A stretch of 64,000 nucleotides of DNA from Rapana venosa (taxonomy: Eukaryota; Mollusca; Gastropoda; Neogastropoda; Muricidae), in contig CM054154.1 of assembly GCA_028751875.1 (NCBI GenBank), positions 54,241,462 to 54,305,461 on the forward strand. The letters are read 5' to 3'. Positions 11,791 through 21,996 of this stretch are shown here, in pieces. Made by a program: the position numbers and the translations under genes. Each line of letters opens with the position of its first letter. The first letter of the stretch is position 1. The notes beneath the pieces are model-generated. The model did not search any database, had not been told where the DNA came from, and saw only the letters and a list, made by a program, of their open reading frames with translations.

Positions 11791-11910
11791 CATATACATT
11801 ATCTTTTTTTTCTCGCTTTTTTTCTTTAGATAGATGGCTTGATGAAAAAAAGCAAATGCACTGCTTAGTCAATGTACCATCTGAAAATAAAAGTTTGACT
11901 TTGACTTTCC
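11791..11910 (+). repeat. Short dispersed repeat ending in TTGACT-type units (copy 1)
   Basis: The segment AGATAGATGGCTTGATG... GTACCATCTGAAAATAAAAG is closely matched at 15541-15600. In both places it is followed by TTTGACTTTGACTT-like units and then a CA tract. A short tandem tail of this kind is what many LINE and SINE 3' ends look like, so I read it as the 3' end of an unidentified non-LTR or SINE element in plus orientation. Confidence 0.55.
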
Positions 11911-11919
11911 AAAAAAAGC

Positions 11920-12330
11920 TCACACACACACATATACACACACACCAATTAGAAATACAATGTTATACAAACCATCGACTAGAACAGATATATAAACTTA
12001 TTATTTACGCATGCACATACGCATTTATGCACATACGCACGTGCGCGGTGTGCGAACACACACATATAATGTTTTATAGACCATTGACTAAAAGGGCACA
12101 CACACACACACACAAAACACACACACACACACACACACAACACACACACACACACACACACACACAACGCACGCACGCACGCACGCACACGTTGACTACA
12201 CTTAGTACAATGACAATAGGACAGGTAATTCAAAGAAATGTAAAAACTGGGTAATCAGAGTTATTGTGAATTTAGAATTCGTATGATTACTGGCACAAAA
12301 GAATTTCTTTTTCTTGTTATGTAAGAGTTT
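11920..12330. repeat. CA-rich dispersed repeat G (copy 1)
   Basis: The segment contains ACAATGTTATACAAACCATCGACTAGAA, the related AATGTTTTATAGACCATTGACTAAAA, several CA tracts (main one about 12099-12190, with GCAC units), and an end running from ACAATGACAATAGGACAGGTAATTC to GGCACAAAAGAATTTC. The same blocks in the same order occur at 47640-47925 and partly at 45890-46110. It carries no coding frame; the CA-derived frames are artefacts. It behaves as a non-autonomous repeat with internal microsatellites. Confidence 0.6.
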
Positions 12331-12339
12331 TAATATAAC

Positions 12340-12945
12340 AGATAATACAGAAAAAGAATGACTTACATTCTCCCTAAATCCGCAAGGTGAAAGGGTATTG
12401 AACTGAATCTACAGTAAAAGGTGTACCACAAAATCACTGATGACAATACTAAGTGATAAATTTTATGTTGCAAAAGGTTTTTGTCACTGGCTAAAGTAAA
12501 GCAGTCATATAGAGTCACGGCAATCATACAATATACAGAAGCTAAACAATACGTTGCAAACATAAGTGACAAAATGTCACTTGCGACAATATATCACTAT
12601 ACTAAAACTCGACAGAGTGTGCAGAAAAAATTGTTGTTACAGGTTCACAATATCACTAGCAAACAAGGTATACTCCCAAAAACTAGTATGCACACCTCCA
12701 TATGTTATACCCTCAATGTATACCTCCCAAGCTCAAACCAGCGACAATATAATATATAATCAACGACAACATATACTGACGTGAGACCAAAACACGTTGG
12801 GAAAATACGTGCCTCAAAACTTGCAATCGGGGACAATAATATATACATAACCAGCGACAATATTAGTTGATGTCCGACAATACATGCCGCAAAAATATGT
12901 GCCACAAATCCCCATCATACATTGTCACTAGCGACACTTGTTTCC
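12340..12945. other. AT-rich segment with recurring GCGACAATAT motif
   Basis: GCGACAAT or near matches occur at 12583, 12741, 12763 (ACGACAAC), 12831 (GGACAATAAT), 12854, 12874 (CCGACAATAC) and 12931 (GCGACACT). A perfect 19-bp inverted repeat (8-bp arms, 3-bp centre) lies at 12564-12582 beside the first motif. Spacing is irregular. There is no coding frame; open frames here are short and of random composition. It could be a decayed satellite or a non-autonomous DNA element. I cannot assign it. Confidence 0.4.
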
Positions 12946-14270
12946 TCACTCACTCACTCAGTCCCATGTCCTAAAGGACGTAGGGGGGACATGAGAGAAG
13001 ACGCAACAGAGATCTTTTTCCATGCTTCACGATCTTGTGTGGCTAGCAGAAGGTGTTGCAGGGGTTGGGCGGTCCAGTCTTTGATGTCAACCCATGATTT
13101 CTTTTGGCGGCCTCTTCTTCTCTTGCCTTCAACCGTTCCCTGCAAGATTATTTTTGCTAAGGTGTTGTGTCTTGTGGTGTGACCAAACCACATCAGTTTT
13201 CTCCTCTTTATGGTGGAGAGCAGAGGTTCTTGGGGGCCCACACGCTTTTTGATTTCTTCTTTCACATAGTTGTTGGTCTTGTGTTCTTTGTATATTTTGA
13301 GGAGTCTTCTGTGGCACTTGTTCTCGAATGCTTGGATTCTCCTCTCTAGCTCTGCTGACAGGGTCCATGATTCACAGCCATATAGGAGGATAGATATCAC
13401 GAGGGATTTGTAGAGGTGACATTTGGTGCAGAAGCTGATGTTGTTGCTTCTGATGATCCTCTCGAGTCTGGCTAGAGCAGATGTTGCTGTTGCAATGCGA
13501 GCTTTCACTTCATTGTTTGATGTGCCATCTTTTGTTAGGATGGAGCCTAAGTATTTGAATTGGCTCACCTCTTCCAGTATTTCTCCATTCATCTTTATTT
13601 CCGTGCTGTTATTACTTGCGCTGTTGACCATGATCTTTGATTTCTCTGTACTGACCTCCATGCCGTATGCGCTCGCTCGATCTGATAGACTATCTGTGAG
13701 GTTTTGCAGTTCTTGTTTGCTGCCGCCCACGAGGTCAATACCATCTGCAAATCTGAGGTTGCAAAGGGGTCTTCCACCAATGGAGATGGAAGTGTGGTGG
13801 TTTTGCAGTGTCTCTGTCATGATGTTTTCGAGGAAGAGGTTGAAAAGTACAGGTGAGAGAAGGCAGCCCTGACGGACCCCAACCGTGGTCTTGAAGAACT
13901 TGCCCATGTGATTGTTCATGAAAACTGCACTTCTTGCGTTCTCGTACAGTGCCTTGATGACTTCAATGAGGCAGTTGTCAATGTTGAAGTGCCTGAGTAC
14001 TTGCCAAAGGCCGTCATGCCATACCCTGTCAAGGGCCTTTTTGAAGTCTATGAAATTGTGATACAAGTCTTTTTTGGTGTTGGAGATGTTTCTCTATCAG
14101 AATTCTCAGATTGAAAATTTGTTCCATTGTGCTGCGTTTTGGTCTAAAGCCGGCTTGTTCTTCTGCCAGGAGTTTTTCCGCTTGGTTTTAAAGTCTGTTG
14201 AGGACTACCCGCAGCATGATCTTGCTAGGATGGCTTATGAGACTGATGGTTCTGTAGTTCTGGCATTGCT
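12946..14270 (-). pseudogene. Family E LINE RT fragment (copy E2)
   Basis: The copy reads leftwards from about 14270 (SLISHPSKIMLRVVLNRL, then AGFRPKRST in another frame) into a clean 370-codon frame at 14066-12954. It is 5'-truncated: no endonuclease and no fingers region upstream of SLISH. Its 3' end is a short (GAGT)n tail (plus CACTCACTCA at 12946-12960), unlike the GATGAT tail of E1 and E3. One frameshift near 14066-14095 separates the two parts. The catalytic box is mutated (see the ORF entry), so the copy is dead. Confidence 0.85.
12954..14066 (-). CDS. Reverse transcriptase palm/thumb ORF of LINE E2 (370 codons, catalytic Asp lost)
   Basis: This is the longest well-behaved frame in the window. 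Visible in order: motif A FIDFKKALDRVWHDG (residues about 5-19), motif B TTVGVRQGCLLSPVLFNLFLE (about 60-80), and motif C FADGID where family E normally reads FADDID. The second catalytic Asp is Gly (plus-strand codon 13740-13742). Motif D/E SQFKYLGSILTKDG and the thumb CESWTLSAELERRIQAFE follow. The C-terminus is GRQKKSWVDIKDWTAQ, the conserved basic tail of the family. The first Met is in the middle of the RT, so this is a fragment. RT would synthesise cDNA on nicked target DNA; with the FADG change it should be inactive. Confidence 0.85.
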   Translation of the reverse strand: MYHNFIDFKKALDRVWHDGLWQVLRHFNIDNCLIEVIKALYENARSAVFMNNHMGKFFKTTVGVRQGCLLSPVLFNLFLENIMTETLQNHHTSISIGGRPLCNLRFADGIDLVGGSKQELQNLTDSLSDRASAYGMEVSTEKSKIMVNSASNNSTEIKMNGEILEEVSQFKYLGSILTKDGTSNNEVKARIATATSALARLERIIRSNNISFCTKCHLYKSLVISILLYGCESWTLSAELERRIQAFENKCHRRLLKIYKEHKTNNYVKEEIKKRVGPQEPLLSTIKRRKLMWFGHTTRHNTLAKIILQGTVEGKRRRGRQKKSWVDIKDWTAQPLQHLLLATQDREAWKKISVASSLMSPLRPLGHGTE

Positions 14271-14629
14271 TGTTTACTCAGCGAAAAAACTATATATGCC
14301 GCATCATACCCATCTACTTCAACAAAAACCACTCTGTAGATGTTCCAGCTTACTTTTCCCATCAAATCCCTGAGCCTTGTGTCAATTTCTGTTGTTTTTT
14401 TTAAAATCTGATCTGACATCTTCCCATATTCCCACTTTCTCTACCCTCCGCTCCTCCATTCTCTAATTCTTCTCCCGGGTCCCCTCCACTGATATATTTC
14501 GGATTATGCCTCTGGTCCCAATCTGCAAATCGATTCAACAGTCCTCTCCATTGCAAAAACAAACATTGCACATTGTGGGCATGATCAAACCCCTTAATAC
14601 ATAAGTCTAACTGTGCTCTTTAACTTAAT
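14271..14629. other. Unassigned sequence upstream of E2
   Basis: A minus-strand frame (14419-14225) begins with MSDQILKKTTEIDTRLRDLM and runs into E2 residues at its end. I recognise no family in the non-E2 part. It may be the flank into which E2 inserted, or a piece of a different retroelement ORF1. Confidence 0.3.
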
Positions 14630-15003
14630 GGATGGATGGATGAAGGGAGGGAGAGAGACAAATTGACAATGAAATATTGTTTTATTTTGATGATAATGAA
14701 TAAACACCCATGTGCTTTTTTACATCCAGTCCCCGCCCTTAGGGATACATTATATGAAAATTTTAAAAATTAAAATAAACCCAATACCAATACACTCACA
14801 CAGTAAAAAGAAAAATACCCACACACAAAACCGATCACAAAAGCCACTGAAAAAGAGAGAGAAGAATGCAACAACAAATAATAAAATAAAGCAAAACAAA
14901 ACAAAACACAAAAACAACAAAAAAGCAAAGAAACCGAGAGAGAGAGAGAGAGAGATGAGAGGAGAGAGAGAGAAGAGAGAGAGAGAGAGAGGAGAGAGAG
15001 AGT
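14630..15003 (-). repeat. Family F LINE 3' region fragment (tail copy 2)
   Basis: On the minus strand, a (CT)n tract (plus GA, 14935-15003) is followed by a G/T-rich stretch, then ACTGTGTGAGTGTATTGG, then the block CTAAGGGCGGGGACTGG and GCACATGGGTG, and a CAAAATAAAAC-type end. The same order is present in the 3' region of F2 (44262-44845). It contains no coding part, so it is a 5'-truncated F insertion. The tail includes an AATAAA-like polyadenylation signal. Confidence 0.75.
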
Positions 15004-15050
15004 ATGTGTGCGTGCGAGTATGCGCTCTCCCGCGTGCGATATATGTCTTG

Positions 15051-15182
<132 letters not shown>

Positions 15183-15319
15183 TTGTACATCACTCCATCT
15201 CTCAAGTTTCACGGGCAAGAAAAACAAACAACCCGCCTTTGTAACACGTATATAAAAAAAAGAAAAAAAGGTCGCCATCATACAAAATTACAACAGACAC
15301 ACTCTCAAAAGCTAAACAA

Positions 15320-15500
15320 AACCATGTAGGCAAACACATAAACACACATACACACAAAACAAACACACACATAAACACACATACACACACAAACAAACAC
15401 ACACATACACAAACACACATCAACACACACACACTCACATGTACTGCAACACAAGTGCAGGAACATAAATGCAGGTACGTAACAGCACACGCCAACACAC
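15320..15500. repeat. CA-rich imperfect repeat
   Basis: ACACAAACACACAT-type units lie between two short dispersed repeats. No coding content is seen. Confidence 0.6.
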
Positions 15501-15540
15501 ATAATTATAATATATAGTATTATCATTAAGAATTTGTTCT

Positions 15541-15630
15541 TAGATAGATGTCTTGAAAAAAAAAGCAATGCATTGCTTATTCAATGAACCATCTGGAAAT
15601 ATAAATTTGACTTGACTTGACTTGACTTTA
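15541..15630 (+). repeat. Short dispersed repeat ending in TTGAC units (copy 2)
   Basis: TAGATAGATGTCTTG... GAACCATCTGGAAATATAAAT matches the repeat at 11791-11880. It is followed by four TTGAC(T) units and then a CA tract. This is probably the 3' end of an unidentified non-LTR or SINE element. Confidence 0.6.
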
Positions 15631-15638
15631 CACACACA

Positions 15639-15709
<71 letters not shown>
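15631..15709. repeat. (CA)n microsatellite
   Basis: About 40 CA units with one CACC interruption. Confidence 0.95.
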
Positions 15710-15710
<1 letters not shown>

Positions 15711-17560
15711 CCAGTAATCACAGTAAATGGACCATCAGATAATGCAATAAGCCACGGAGGGTTTCCAAGACAAACATTTAGACTGACAAGAAGCTGACTG
15801 CAATGTACACAGCTCAATAGATCTACATTGACTTTAACTTTCACTTTGACAACCCGTCTTCTCCTGATTCAAACGTCTTTCTCTTTCTTTGTCCAACCAC
15901 TCTCTTTCACAGCTGGTAACTGAAGCAACACACAGATCAGGACATATCTTAGACTGGCTCATTACAGATGTTTCACAAGATTTGGTCTCATCTGTATCTA
16001 TCACTGATGAACTACTTTCTGATCATTCTGCTGTTCTTTTCTCCCTCAACATTGCAAAACCTATCAGACAGAAGAAATGTGTCACCTGTCGCAATCTCAA
16101 GGCTATAGACATTGAAACTTTCTATACACAAGCTGTTGAATGCCTATCACTAACCTCTGACAACAATAACCCCTATAAACACTACAATGATGTTCTCAGC
16201 CAACTGCTTGATGAGCATGCACCTCCCACTGACTGTCTCCTTCCTGATAGGCCCTGTGCGCCATGGTACACCCATGACATCCTGGTTGCAAAGTGCAAAA
16301 GCAGGCAACTAGAGTGGCAATGGCGGAAAACAAAATCGGAAATCAACAAGCAGCTCTTCCGAAAACAAATAAACAAACTCAAATCTTTAATTCTTTCAGA
16401 AAAAACAAAGTACTACTCTTCTCAAGTTCATGATGCCACGTCAATGAAATCTCTCTTTTCCCTCACGTCCACTCTCCTTGGATCTGTGAGGGCAAGCCTA
16501 GTCCATACTACCCTAGTCCATACCTTAAATACACTTCTACTTGCTTCTGACTGGGAAAAATCGCCCTTCTCACTCTACTCAACTTATCTGCAGCCTTCAA
16601 CACTATTGACCATTCAATTCTTCTCTCTCATCTTCAAAAAACATTCGGTGTTACTGGTACAGCCCTCTCCTGGTTTAGGTCATACCTCACTGACCATTCC
16701 AGACAGTCGCAGTAAACAAGATTCAGTCAATACCTGCCAAACTGGAATGTGGTGTTCCAAGGGATCAGATCTCTCCCTGTTCTTTTCACTCTCTATACTG
16801 CTCCACTATCACATTTAATAAACCGTCATCATATCAACTATCACTTTTACGCAGATGACTCTCAGATTCAAAGTAGTGTTACACCTGAAAATCTGCCTTC
16901 TCTCTTGACAAAGATGGCCTACTGCTTTCAAGATATTCAAAACCTGATGTTACAAAACAAGTTACAGTTAAATGCAGATGAACCCGAAGCCATGCTCGTA
17001 GGGACCAAACACAAACTCTCTTTCATTACAACAACTTCAATAGAACTCGGCAATACATCAGTCCCTCTATCCACTGCTGTGAAGTATCTAGGAGTTGTTA
17101 TGGACAACACACTCTCTATGCAACAATTCATCACCCAGACCTGCCAATCGTGCTACTATCAATTGCAGCATGTCAGTACAGTTCGAAAGTACCTGTTCAC
17201 TAATGCAACATCCAAACTTGTTTGGTTTCTCATTCTTTCAGGTCTGGACTATTGCAATTCTCTTTTAGCTGGTCTGCCATCATAATCTATCCACTCTCTT
17301 CAATGTATACCAAACTCTGCAGTTCGGCTAGTTCTCAGAAAGAAAAAATCTGAGCACATTACCCCTCTCTTGCGATCTCTCCACTGGCTGTCTGTGTCAC
17401 AGAGAGTAAATTATAAGATCAGTACCCTCTGTTACAAAGGTCTCCACCAAATGGCACCCTCCTACCTCTGTGAATATTTTCACCTGTACACTCCTCCTTC
17501 CCTCCGCTATGCTGCAGATACCTTGTGCTTACGAATACCTAGATCCACTGTTGGTCGTTG

Positions 17561-17562
17561 CT

Positions 17563-17598
<36 letters not shown>

Positions 17599-17623
17599 TC
17601 TCTCTCTCTCTCTCTCTCTCTCT
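17561..17623. repeat. (CT)n microsatellite inside A1 coding region
   Basis: The tract sits between residues corresponding to PRSTVGR and the conserved SVxGPxxWNDLPL-like segment near the C-terminus. It replaces a few codons with a long Ser/Leu run, so it is an expansion inside a LINE coding sequence. Confidence 0.9.
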
Positions 17624-17811
17624 ATTTCTGGTCAGTCCATCTGGAACGACCTACCTCTCTCTCTCGACAAAAGCCTACTTATGACACATTTAAATCCAGC
17701 CTCAAGACATATTTATTTCAAACCTAACTCATTCCCTCCTCTTTCATCTCAAAACTGCCCCTGCCTTCAACAGCCAAAATCCCATTACCCTGCCAAAGCC
17801 TACAACCTCTG

Positions 17812-17812
17812 T

Positions 17813-17844
<32 letters not shown>

Positions 17845-17845
17845 G

Positions 17846-17876
<31 letters not shown>

Positions 17877-17882
17877 TGTGTG

Positions 17883-17918
<36 letters not shown>
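17812..17918. repeat. (GT)n tract in A1 3' region
   Basis: The tract starts about 85 bp after the A1 C-terminus and is followed by the A tail. The same position carries a GT tract, in element orientation, in A2, A3 and A4. Confidence 0.9.
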
Positions 17919-18095
17919 TTAGGTGCCTACACTTGAATTTTGTTTAAGATTTTGATAGTTATTGGCTGCATGACTCTGTAAGGATATGTTGAATGCAAGG
18001 CTCTGATTTGTCTTTGCAAGATATAGTGCTATACAAATTGCATTTATTCTTCTTCTTATTGTTATTGTTATTATTATTTTTCTATCTCTCTCATA

Positions 18096-20220
18096 TTTAT
18101 TGACGATGATAATGTGAATTATTCCCCTTTGTGTAAAACTTCAAAGTTTTCTTTTTAATACTGGAATGTTAATGGATTATTGTCTAAACTGTGTGATATG
18201 GATTTTGTGTCATATGTTTGTTCCTTCGATTTTATTTGTCTGGTTGAAACGTTTGTGGAAGATTTTCACTCTTCAGTGTTTGTTGGGTATGAGACTTTTT
18301 GTAAACCTGCTACTAAAGTTTCTGCCCAAGGGAGACGATCAGGTGGTCTTTTGTGTCTCATTAGACGGGAGTTATGTCCCTTTGTGAAGCAACTGGATAT
18401 GAAATCAGATGGTTTTTTGTGCATTCGTTATTAATAAATCGTTGTTCGGCACAATGAAAGATGTCTTATTCGTGGCCATTTATGTACCACCATCTGATTC
18501 ACCATATTACAGAACATATGATATTGAAAATGGAATAATGGTACTAGGAGATTTTCTTTGCGACTGTATGCTTTCTTGTGGTGATGTTTATGTTGTATTG
18601 GGAGGCGATTTTAACAGCAGAATATCCAATGTTTCTTTAGATTTTGAGGACAGTCATACACCATTCACAAATCAACATCCAAGTGGACCTCTGCATATGA
18701 ACAGACAGTCACAAGATAATGTGTTAAATCATTATGGAAAATTGTTCTTGAATATGTACACTGCTTTAGATTTATATATTTTGAATGGAATGTGTCATGG
18801 CGACCGTCAGGGTTGCTACACATACATATCTGAGACTGGAAGCAGTGTCAATGACTATTTTGTGATGTCACGAGACATGTTCGCGCAATTCTCTGAGGAT
18901 TGTGGGATGAATGTTCTTGAAAGATGTAAATCTGACCACATGCCTTTATATGCTTTATATCAATTTTCCTAATGAAAACAAAGAGAATGAAAAGGGGAAC
19001 ACAAATAAGTGTATAGTTGAAAAGATTGTCTGGAATGAAACATATTGTGAAGTGTTTGATAGGTTAATGGACTCAGATGAGATGCAACAAAGATTAAGTA
19101 TGGCTAGTGATCTGATTGATGCTAATATTAACCAAGCTCTTGATATCTTTAACAGTTGTATAACAGATTGTGCTGATTGCATGAAAAAAAGATAAGTGTG
19201 AATAAAAAACATGGCTACAGTGATTGGTATGATATGGAATGTCGTTTATGTAAAAGAAATGTTAGTAGATTATTAAACAAGTATCGTAGCTATTTATCTC
19301 TGTTTGATCATGATCTATACCATACAGCTAGGTGTGACTATAAACAGCTTTTAAAGACAAAACGTAAACTGTTCAATAATGCAATGCAAGATAAATTGAT
19401 TGCTTCTGTTGATAACCAAAGAGAGTTTTGGAATGTAATGCGTAGTGTACAGAGTAAAAGAAATCAGCCTGTAAATAATGTTAGTCTAGACGATTGGTTT
19501 CAACATTTGAAGAAATTTTTTTTAACAAATGATGGTATTCGTAATGATACAGATAGGGAAGAAGGAATTGATAATAGTGGTTATTGCGATGATAACTTTA
19601 ATCGTCCAATCTCAAAAAAAAGAAATAATGTTGGCTTTAAGGAAATTAAAAAACCGAAAAGCTGCTGGCCCAGATGGTATTATTGGAGAGATGATAAAAA
19701 GTGCTTGTAAGGTAGAGTCGATAATGAACTTTCTTGTTCAGTTGTTCAATGTTTTATTTGATAAGGGTATGTACCCAGATAGCTAGACTGAGTCAATTGT
19801 TCTACATTTATACAAAAAGGGCAATGTTAACAATACAAATAACTACAGGGGAATTTCTTTGTTATTATATTAGTAGTAAATTATATAGTGCAGTTATTAA
19901 CAGAAGACTACAGAAATGGGTAGAGGAGAATAACATAAGGGGCGAATTTCAGGCTGGGTTTAAACAAAATTACTCTACTGTATATCATATGTTTACTTTA
20001 ATGGCCTTTGTTCAAAAACAGTTCTGTTTCAATCGGAAATTATATGTGGCTTTCATCGATTTTGAAATAGCTTTTGATTCTGTTAACAGAAGCATATTGT
20101 GGCCTATTTTGTTTAAGAATGGAATTCGGGGGGAATCGTTTAAATATATAATGAGCATGTACAAATTTGTGAATGCTAGAGTTAGATGTGGTGCGTCATT
20201 GACAGACTATATCAACTGTA
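18096..20220 (+). pseudogene. Family F LINE ORF2, 5' part (copy F1): endonuclease and RT start
   Basis: The APE endonuclease reads from about 18160: WNVNGLLSK, ICLVETFVED (catalytic Glu), YVPPSDSPYY, VLGGDFNSRIS (about 18595-18625) and CKSDHMPL (about 18927-18950). One frameshift lies near 18420 and one near 18970. A connecting region follows (18911-19195 and 19177-19620). RT then begins with FKEIKKPKSCWPRWYY / NRKAAGPDGIIGEMI, the fingers region, INRRLQKWVEENNIRGEFQAGFK and motif A VAFIDFEIAFDSVN (about 20045-20085). The frame stops at 20220, where a family E element is inserted. ORF1 is absent; the 5' flank is the tail of A1. Frameshifts at about 19195, 19640 and 19790 inactivate it. The catalytic endonuclease residues themselves are present. 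Confidence 0.88.
20214..20220 (+). other. Target-site duplication, left copy (E3 in F1)
   Basis: AACTGTA ends F1 at 20220 and is repeated at 21990-21996 on the other side of E3. The 7 bp are short. The fit is supported by the F1 reading frame, which continues from SLTDYINC on the left to TSGVKQGDVCSP on the right. Confidence 0.7.
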
Positions 20221-21989
20221 TGAAAGTGGGCAACAGTAAAAAGGCATAGGACACCCTGAAGAAACTCACAAAACCACTTCAAACCAAATCATCAGTCATT
20301 GAAGACAGCTCCGGAAACCTCCTCACAGAAAGCTCAGCTGCATTGAACAGGTGGTCTGAGTATTGTCAAGAACTATACAATTACCCAATTCAACCTGACA
20401 AGAGCATAATTCAAGACGAACCAGCGACATTAAGAGCATCCTCGCCATTACCTATACTGAGGAAAGAAGTGGAAGAAGCCATCCGCAGTTTACCAGTAGG
20501 AAAGTCCCCAGGAGCAGACAACATACCAGCAGAGCTGCTCAAGAATGGTGGCGAAACAGTCATCACACATGTTACAGCTATCTGTCAGAAGATTTGGGAG
20601 ACAAAACAGTGGCCAACAGAATGGACACAATCACTCATCATACCCCTGCCCAAGAAGGGGAATTTACGCCAATGCCAAAATTATAGAACAATCAGCCTCA
20701 TCAGCCATGCCAGCAAGATCATGCTCAAAGTTATTTTGAATCGACTCAGGAAGGAGGCAGAAGAACAAATTGCAGAGGAACAAGCTGGGTTTAGGGCAGG
20801 CAGGAGCACAATCGAACAGATTTTTAACTGCCACATCCTGATGAAAAAACATCTTCAACATCAGAGAGACCTGTTCCACAACTTCATCGACTTCAAGAAG
20901 GCTTTCGACAGAGTATGGCACGAAGGCCTGTGGCAGGTCCTCAGAATGTTTGGCATTGAAGAAGGACTAGTGCAAACCTTTCAAGCACTATACAACACCG
21001 CAAGCAGTGCAGTCCTTCTGAACAATCAGGTCGGAGACTACTTCAAAACCACAGTTGGGGTCCGACAAGGATGCCTGTTATCTCCAGTCCTGTTTAATCT
21101 GTTCTTGGAAAAAGATTATGAGAGAGACCCTCCATGACTTCCACTCTACCATCTCCTTTGGCGGCAGACCCCTCAACAACTTGCCCAAACCGATGACATT
21201 GACCTCATGGGCGGAAGTAACACAGAGCTGCAAGATCTTACACCAGACTTGAAAACAGAGCTGGAGCATATGGGATGGAGGTGAGCTCCGAGAAAAGTAA
21301 AGTACTTGTGAACAGCACGAGCAACGCCACTGCTAAAATTTACATGAGCGGCCAGCAACTGGAGGAGGTAGACGCTTTTAAATACCTTGGTGCTACACTC
21401 ACAAAGGACGGGCGATCGACGACAGAAATCAAAGTCAGACTAGCCATGGCAACATCTTCCATGACAAAGCTCACCACCATATGGAAAAGTAAGAGATCAG
21501 TTTCCCAATCAAACTAAAGCTCTACAAAGCCCTAATTCAGACTATCCTGCTGTACGGAAGTGAAACCTGAACATTGACTGCTGAAACAGCAAAGCGAATC
21601 CAGTCATTTGAAACAAAATGCCATAGAAAACTGCTGGGCATATCCTGGAGAAAACGAAAGACCAATGAATTTGTCAAGAGTCAAATAACACGGCTGGCAG
21701 GTCCACAGAAACCCCTTCTCACCATCGCCAAGAAGAAAAAGCTGACATGGTTCGGCCACGTCACCTGCCACAACACTCTGCCAAAAACAGTACTGCAGGG
21801 AACACTCGAAGGTGGCAGAAAGAGGGGAAGACAGAACAAGTCATGGATGGACAACATCAGAGAATGGACCAGGATGAATGACTCGGCACTACTGCGCAGA
21901 GCCGAGGACCGAGATGGATGGAGGAGGCTTACCACGGCATCGTCTTTCGTGTCTCCTCCACGACCGCCAAGGTCACGATGATGATGATA
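20221..21989 (+). pseudogene. Family E LINE RT (copy E3), inserted in F1
   Basis: This 5'-truncated element lacks the endonuclease. It reads LLTESSAALNRWSEYCQELYN, then a 264-codon frame (20343-21137) with VGKSPGADNIPAELL, LPKKGNLRQCQNYRTISLIS, EQAGFRAGRSTIEQIFN, motif A FIDFKKAFDRVWHEG and motif B TTVGVRQGCLLSPVLFNL. A frameshift near 21118 precedes the catalytic DDIDLMGG (about 21192-21215). The thumb DAFKYLGATLTKDGRS follows. The basic C-terminus RGRQNKSWMDNIREW (frame 21574-21981) is next, and the element ends in GATGATGATGAT. It has at least three frameshifts and an in-frame stop near 21568. It is the best copy for family E in this window. Confidence 0.9.
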
Positions 21990-21996
21990 AACTGTA
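21990..21996 (+). other. Target-site duplication, right copy (E3 in F1)
   Basis: AACTGTA directly follows the GATGAT tail of E3 and equals 20214-20220. F1 coding resumes here. Confidence 0.7.

Larger units (their letters stand above)
15855..18078 (+). pseudogene. Family A L2/CR1-like LINE (copy A1), internally deleted
   Basis: The copy starts inside the endonuclease. A 309-codon frame (15889-16818) gives LLSDHSAVLFSLNIA (SDH motif of the APE endonuclease C-terminus), then the linker CAPWYTHDILVAK, QWRKTKSEINKQLFRKQ and SLFSLTSTLLG. It then jumps to [15 protein letters not shown], which lies beyond the RT fingers, so part of the RT is deleted relative to A3. A second frame (16749-17285) holds the RT box FYADDSQIQ (16845-16871), KYLGVVMDN and LDYCNSLLAGLP. 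The C-terminus (17370-17727) ends in SSLKTYLFQT and is invaded by a CT tract. The 3' region has a GT tract (17812-17918) and a tail TTGCAAGATATAGTGCTATAC followed by TTATTG units (18045-18078). It is 5'-truncated and inactive. Confidence 0.88.

Noticed and set aside
12099..12190. CRISPR-like or regular spaced repeats
   Set aside because: These are uninterrupted dinucleotide repeats without spacers; the genome is eukaryotic.
13423..13872. Plus-strand open frame of 149 codons over E2
   Set aside because: It is the antisense shadow of the E2 reverse transcriptase, which has clear RT motifs on the minus strand.
14225..14419. Possible small host protein (MSDQILKKTTEIDTRL...)
   Set aside because: It runs directly into E2 residues, has no start context or family match, and is too short to support as a gene.
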